The notes below the pieces were generated by a model. The model did no database searches. It had not been told where the DNA came from and worked only from the letters and a program-made list of their open reading frames with translations. Positions 60,120 to 64,000 of a stretch of 64,000 bases of DNA are shown here, one piece after another. Where the stretch lies: contig JAFUCN010000008.1 in NCBI GenBank assembly GCA_017459665.1, positions 46,701-110,700 of the forward strand, given 5' to 3'. The translations under genes were made by a program, and so were the position numbers. The stretch comes from Methanobrevibacter sp. (GTDB taxonomy: Archaea; Methanobacteriota; Methanobacteria; Methanobacteriales; Methanobacteriaceae). The stretch's first letter is position 1. Each line of letters starts with the position of its first letter.

Positions 60120-61106
60120 ATGTTGTTTGATAAAAATGATAATAGAGTTAATGAAATAATTCTATATAAAACAAAACCTAACATGATTTTAGGTTGTAAA
60201 AAAGCTATTTATGGAGTTGTTTTATTAGGCATTGTCTTGTATGTTTCACCTTTGTTGATTAGATTCGTAGGCGAAATGCAAGTTTACATGATTTCCTATG
60301 TTAAGATGTCTCTTACAAGATATGCTGCAATCGCTTTTTTTGTTGTCATTCTTATTATTGCAATTTATATTATCTGGCAGCTAGTTGGATGGTATTCAAC
60401 GGAATATGCATTGACCGATTCAAGAATCATTATCAAATCAGGTGTTTTGTCCACAAAAAAGAATTATATGCCTTATGCAACAATTCAGGATATAAACACA
60501 TCTCAAAGTATTCTTGCCAGACTCTTTAATGTGGGTTCTGTTTCTGTTTTCAGCGCATATGACAATAATCAGATGGTTTTAGAAAACATTTCAAATCCGT
60601 CAAAAGCTGAGGAGATTATATTTTCCAATATGGTCGGTCCCAGAAGCTTTCAGGAACATCCTCAAAGATTTCCGCCTCGTCAGGAAAGACAATATTATAA
60701 TGATGATGATTATATGGGCAGAAATGATTATTATGATGAATTTGAACCGATTACACCAATTACCCATGAAAACAATTCGTATCAAGGGCGTAACTATGAA
60801 TATTATCCTGAGGATTTAAGTTATGAGGATAATAGGCATACTTATGAATATGAACCCTATAACAATGGGTATGATAGGACAAGATCATTTAGGGACGAAA
60901 GCCAATCCCCAGATAGATATTCTCAGGATAGTTATTATAATGAAATAAGGGACGAGTATTCTAATAGTAGAGACAATCATTATCAAAATCATGGCTTTGA
61001 AAATGAATATGATAAAGGCTTTGATGAATCTCGCCAAAATGAATCAACTGATATAGATTCACAGGAGAAAGCTATTAGAAGACATTTTGATAAGTTTAAG
61101 AAATAA
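60120..61106 (+). CDS. PH-domain membrane protein with long disordered tail
   Basis: This 328-residue protein has two membrane helices (about 30-50 and 75-97) followed by a bacterial-type PH (YdbS-like) domain: YALTDSRIIIKSGVLSTKKN and YATIQDINTSQSILARLFNV. After about residue 185 comes a 140-residue low-complexity tail rich in Tyr, Asn, Asp, Arg and Gln. The tail probably makes an unstructured or phase-separating region. The start lacks a ribosome site; a TATA-like TTTATTTAAAAG about 30 bases upstream suggests a leaderless mRNA. The GGR gene begins nine bases after the stop. Confidence 0.8.
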   Translation: MLFDKNDNRVNEIILYKTKPNMILGCKKAIYGVVLLGIVLYVSPLLIRFVGEMQVYMISYVKMSLTRYAAIAFFVVILIIAIYIIWQLVGWYSTEYALTDSRIIIKSGVLSTKKNYMPYATIQDINTSQSILARLFNVGSVSVFSAYDNNQMVLENISNPSKAEEIIFSNMVGPRSFQEHPQRFPPRQERQYYNDDDYMGRNDYYDEFEPITPITHENNSYQGRNYEYYPEDLSYEDNRHTYEYEPYNNGYDRTRSFRDESQSPDRYSQDSYYNEIRDEYSNSRDNHYQNHGFENEYDKGFDESRQNESTDIDSQEKAIRRHFDKFKK

Positions 61107-61115
61107 GGTTTTATA

Positions 61116-62306
61116 ATGAATTCTGATTATGATGTAGTTGTTGTTGGTGCAGGTCCGGTCGGTTCTACAATTGCTTTTTATCTATCAAAAAAAGATTTGT
61201 CAGTCTGCTTAATCGATAAAAAAAGACAAATTGGATACCCTCTTCAATGTGCGGGAATCTTAAGCAATCACATTTTCGATTTAAATGAACTGCCTGAAAA
61301 TCTGATACTGAATAAAGTCAAAGGTGCATTTCTTCACACTAATAATCATGTACTAAACGTTGAAAAGGATTATGATGTTGCATATATCATAGACAGAATC
61401 GCTTATGATGAATATCTATTTAATAGGGCTTTGGAAAGTGGAGTTGAATTCATAAATCAAAAAGCTATTGATTATGATTTGGATGAAGGGATAGTTTTCC
61501 TTCAAAATGATACTCAAATCAAATCCAAGGTAATCGTTGGCTGTGAAGGATATAATTCGGTATTGTCAAATCAGATGGGAAATACACAGTCTAATTTCAA
61601 TGCATCACAAATGCTTGTGGAAATTTCAAAAGATGACATTAGCAAGTTCAGAAATGCGAAGGGGAATAATGAAATATATGTGGATACTTATCTAAGAGAA
61701 GACATACTTCCCGGATTTTTATGGATTATCCCTATTGGCGAGGACCTCTACAGAATAGGATTGTTTTCAAATGAATCACATAAAAAACAGGATTTGATAT
61801 TGAATGATTTCCTAAATGATAATTTTAAATTTGTGATTAAGGAAAAATATAAGGGTTTCATCCCGATTTTCAATGAAAAAAACAAATTGATTTGCAAAAG
61901 AGGAATCCTAATCGGTGATGCTGCAGGACAAGTCAAACCGACTTCAGGGGGAGGACTTTTAATAGCATTTGATGCCTGTAAAATTGCATCAGAAAATATC
62001 TTCAAATCAATTCAGAAAGATGACCTTAATTATTTAAAAGAATACCAAGAAGAATTCCTAGAAAAATACTTGAAGGAGTTTAAATATCAATTCAAAGTTC
62101 ATAAAACTTTAAACATGTTGTCAAATGATGATTTAGATTATTTATTTATTAAACTTAAGGAGAATGATTGTGAAGAGCTGATATCTAATTATGGGGATAT
62201 GGACAATCAATCAGTACTTATCAAGGAATTTATTAAAAGAGGTTTAATATTCAAGATTATTCCTAAATTTTTATTTAAGAAAGTAACGAACATATTTGGA
62301 TTTTAG
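61116..62306 (+). CDS. Geranylgeranyl reductase family FAD-dependent oxidoreductase
   Basis: This 396-residue flavoprotein of the geranylgeranyl reductase family saturates isoprenoid chains of archaeal lipids. It has the dinucleotide motif DVVVVGAGPVGSTIAFYLSK, CAGILSNHIF, the FAD-binding GILIGDAAGQVKPTSGGGLL and a C-terminal helical domain. The CAGIL segment and GDAAG motif are typical. Whether it acts on archaetidic acid or a quinone/polyprenol is not clear. It is co-transcribed with the PH-domain protein and Trm-G10 (nine bases before and nine after). Confidence 0.87.
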   Translation: MNSDYDVVVVGAGPVGSTIAFYLSKKDLSVCLIDKKRQIGYPLQCAGILSNHIFDLNELPENLILNKVKGAFLHTNNHVLNVEKDYDVAYIIDRIAYDEYLFNRALESGVEFINQKAIDYDLDEGIVFLQNDTQIKSKVIVGCEGYNSVLSNQMGNTQSNFNASQMLVEISKDDISKFRNAKGNNEIYVDTYLREDILPGFLWIIPIGEDLYRIGLFSNESHKKQDLILNDFLNDNFKFVIKEKYKGFIPIFNEKNKLICKRGILIGDAAGQVKPTSGGGLLIAFDACKIASENIFKSIQKDDLNYLKEYQEEFLEKYLKEFKYQFKVHKTLNMLSNDDLDYLFIKLKENDCEELISNYGDMDNQSVLIKEFIKRGLIFKIIPKFLFKKVTNIFGF

Positions 62307-62315
62307 GTGAATTAG

Positions 62316-63347
62316 ATGGAACTTTTATTTATACAATCACAAGAACATCCTTTACTTCCCCAAGCAGAACTGAAGGCTGTAATGGAATGTGAAAACATTG
62401 AAGCAAATCTTGAGATAATTACTGAAGGACTGGTATTGCTGAGTGACATCTCAAAAGAAAATATTTGTGATTACTATAAAATCCTAACAAAAAGGTTAGG
62501 TTATACCCATGAAGTGCACGAATTAATCTTAAAGACTAATGTATATGATTTTGATAAGGATATGGGTTCTGTTGACTGGTCTGAATATATTGACGAAAGC
62601 TTTGCAGTTCGCGTTAAAAGATTCCATTCTGTAATTGATACTGTAGGTTATGAAAGGCAGGCCGGAACAGTGATATTGGAAAATTGTGACAATATCAAAG
62701 TTAACCTGACCAAACCAAAAACATTAATTAGGATAGCGGCCTTTGAAAATGAGTTTTATGTAGCTATCGAAAGAATAAAATTAAACAAGAAACATTTTGA
62801 AGATAGTAAACCCCACAAAAGACCATTTTTCTATCCTGGGTCCATGAGTCCAAAACTTGCAAGGTGTATGGTTAATCTATCAAGGGTAAAAGAGGGGGAT
62901 TTGCTTTTAGATCCATTTTGCGGAACTGGCGGAATATTAATTGAAGCAGGATTGATAGGCTGTAAAGTATTGGGTTCGGATATCTTTTGGAAAATGAAAA
63001 ATGGAACTGCCATTAATTTAGAACATTATGGAATAACTGATTACAGAACATTTAATCTGGATGTTCGTGAGCTAAAGATGTATGAAAAGGTAGCAGCTGT
63101 AGTTACTGACCCGCCTTACGGGATTTCAACAACCACTGGTGATGTTGATGGTGGCGAAATTATTAAAGAATTCCTGGAATCCATCTATGACAATATGAAA
63201 GATGATGCTTACCTTTGTATGGCATCTCCACACTTTATTGACTTGAATCCTATGGTGGATGAAGTTGGTTTTGAGATTGTGGAACAATATGGAATTAAAA
63301 TGCATAGAAGTTTAACAAGAATAATCTCAGTTATTCGAAAAAAATAG
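62316..63347 (+). CDS. tRNA (guanine(10)-N2)-dimethyltransferase (Trm-G10 type)
   Basis: This 343-residue tRNA methyltransferase has an N-terminal THUMP-containing region (about 1-160) and a C-terminal SAM domain. Motifs are DPFCGTGGILIEAGLIGCKV and VVTDPPYGIST, where the (D/N)PPY motif marks exocyclic amino N-methylation. Archaeal members methylate G10 of tRNA to m2G or m22G. It is the last gene of its operon and lies 527 bases upstream of the 16S rRNA. Confidence 0.9.
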   Translation: MELLFIQSQEHPLLPQAELKAVMECENIEANLEIITEGLVLLSDISKENICDYYKILTKRLGYTHEVHELILKTNVYDFDKDMGSVDWSEYIDESFAVRVKRFHSVIDTVGYERQAGTVILENCDNIKVNLTKPKTLIRIAAFENEFYVAIERIKLNKKHFEDSKPHKRPFFYPGSMSPKLARCMVNLSRVKEGDLLLDPFCGTGGILIEAGLIGCKVLGSDIFWKMKNGTAINLEHYGITDYRTFNLDVRELKMYEKVAAVVTDPPYGISTTTGDVDGGEIIKEFLESIYDNMKDDAYLCMASPHFIDLNPMVDEVGFEIVEQYGIKMHRSLTRIISVIRKK

Positions 63348-63874
63348 TTAAGTTTATATACTACCTATTTATTTTTTGGGTTTTTTCTCTTTAAAACAAC
63401 TCACTTCTCTTTATTTTTATTATTTTGTTAGATATTTTTTTTAATTCCAATTTTTTGACATTTTTAAAATTATTTTATATATTTTTTATAAAAATCTTAT
63501 TTTTAGTAAAATATTTATTATAATTTATTTTATTCTATTAATTAGTTTTATTATGATTTTATTTTTAATATAATAAATTTTTGCAATATTTTTTAATTAA
63601 TTTTGTTAATAAAATTTGTCTGTCTATAAGATGTGCTATGTGTTTTATGGCGATGACCTAAGTATTATTGTATGGAACAATTTTTACTATGATGGTTGCT
63701 TTTCCGCATATAGCTATACATTTGTGAGTACTTGAATTTTCTCAAGTATGATGTTGGTTTTGTAGATGTGGTGAATTAGTTACAATAATTTGTTAACAAA
63801 TTTAGTGTATACTCGTCTATGTTTTTTAGCGTACTTCATAATACTAAGACTTATTATGATCTGTTATGTGTTCA
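63348..63874 (+). promoter_or_regulatory. rRNA operon promoter and 16S leader
   Basis: No protein gene is seen here. Sequence up to about 63610 is extremely AT-rich, with a possible TATA at about 63608. From about 63630 the composition shifts toward higher GC, as expected for a transcribed rRNA leader. Structures include a hairpin TACTTGA/TCAAGTA (63729-63735 with 63742-63748), a perfect palindrome AATTTGTTAACAAATT (63787-63802), and CATAATA/TATTATG just before the 16S start, part of the processing stem whose other half lies beyond the window. Confidence 0.55.

Positions 63875-64000
<126 letters not shown>

Noticed and set aside
60120..61106. Prophage or secreted fibre protein because of the repetitive tail
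   Set aside because: The N-terminal part is a clear membrane PH domain and the gene is in a housekeeping run.
63348..63874. tRNA or 7S RNA gene in the rRNA leader
   Set aside because: No cloverleaf, CCA-type end or SRP-like helix 8 motif could be found.

Overview
The window reads as chromosomal DNA of a methanogenic archaeon of the Methanobacteriales, most likely Methanobrevibacter. The evidence is low GC content, archaeal TATA-type promoters, and typical archaeal genes (proteasome-activating nucleotidase, archaeal NAC, aMBF1, NikR, Trm-G10 methyltransferase, geranylgeranyl reductase family). It also has a pseudomurein-type cluster (CarB-like ATP-grasp, MraY-like, Mur ligase), adhesin-like Ig-repeat proteins, and the first ~126 nt of a 16S rRNA at the right edge. 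No CRISPR array, transposase gene, tRNA or prophage was seen.

Layout. 1-8.4 kb: the end of a sodium:solute symporter with a 37-aa partner peptide, a YhgE/Pip membrane protein, a CMD-family protein, a rubredoxin-tipped glutamate-synthase-like enzyme, and modABC. 8.4-14 kb: tag glycosylase, two tandem acyltransferase-3 proteins, a FUSC transporter and a ferredoxin-type aldo/keto reductase. 14-19.4 kb: NAC, a phosphoesterase, then an operon of a NYN ribonuclease, a membrane-anchored cyclase-like protein, a basic membrane protein and argJ, followed by a 34-aa basic peptide gene. 19.5-22.4 kb: two paralogous methyltransferases and a TarI/TarJ pair predicted to make CDP-ribitol. 22.4-35.1 kb: a mixed stretch with a MATE exporter, a frameshifted cupin, a GHKL-ATPase/STAS-like module with a duplicated unit, a predicted RNA ligase, LtrA, SAP and DUF998 proteins, a second aldo/keto reductase, a QueG-like protein and argB.

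35.1-35.7 kb is a gene-free stretch holding two near-identical copies of a candidate small RNA gene around an inverted-repeat element. 35.7-38.8 kb: acyl-CoA ligase, isopropylmalate-type dehydrogenase and a HEAT-repeat protein. 39.1-42.2 kb: a three-gene archaeal glutamate synthase operon behind a textbook NrpR operator. 42.5-49.7 kb: secreted and membrane proteins and a four-gene minus-strand operon. 50.3-57.5 kb: nikR, a methyltransferase, a hydrogenase maturation protease and the pseudomurein cluster with two unknown exported proteins. 58-64 kb: aMBF1, PAN, a C/D-box sRNA, a PH-domain protein, a GGR-type reductase, Trm-G10 and the 16S rRNA leader.

The genes point to a gut-type methanogen investing in envelope synthesis, nitrogen and metal homeostasis, and RNA modification. 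The strongest undescribed signals are the duplicated small RNA gene (35.15-35.71 kb), the NYN-RNase/cyclase-like operon (15.3-18.0 kb), the archaeal TarIJ pair, the GHKL/STAS-like module, and a recurrent terminator style in which the hairpin is built over the stop codon.
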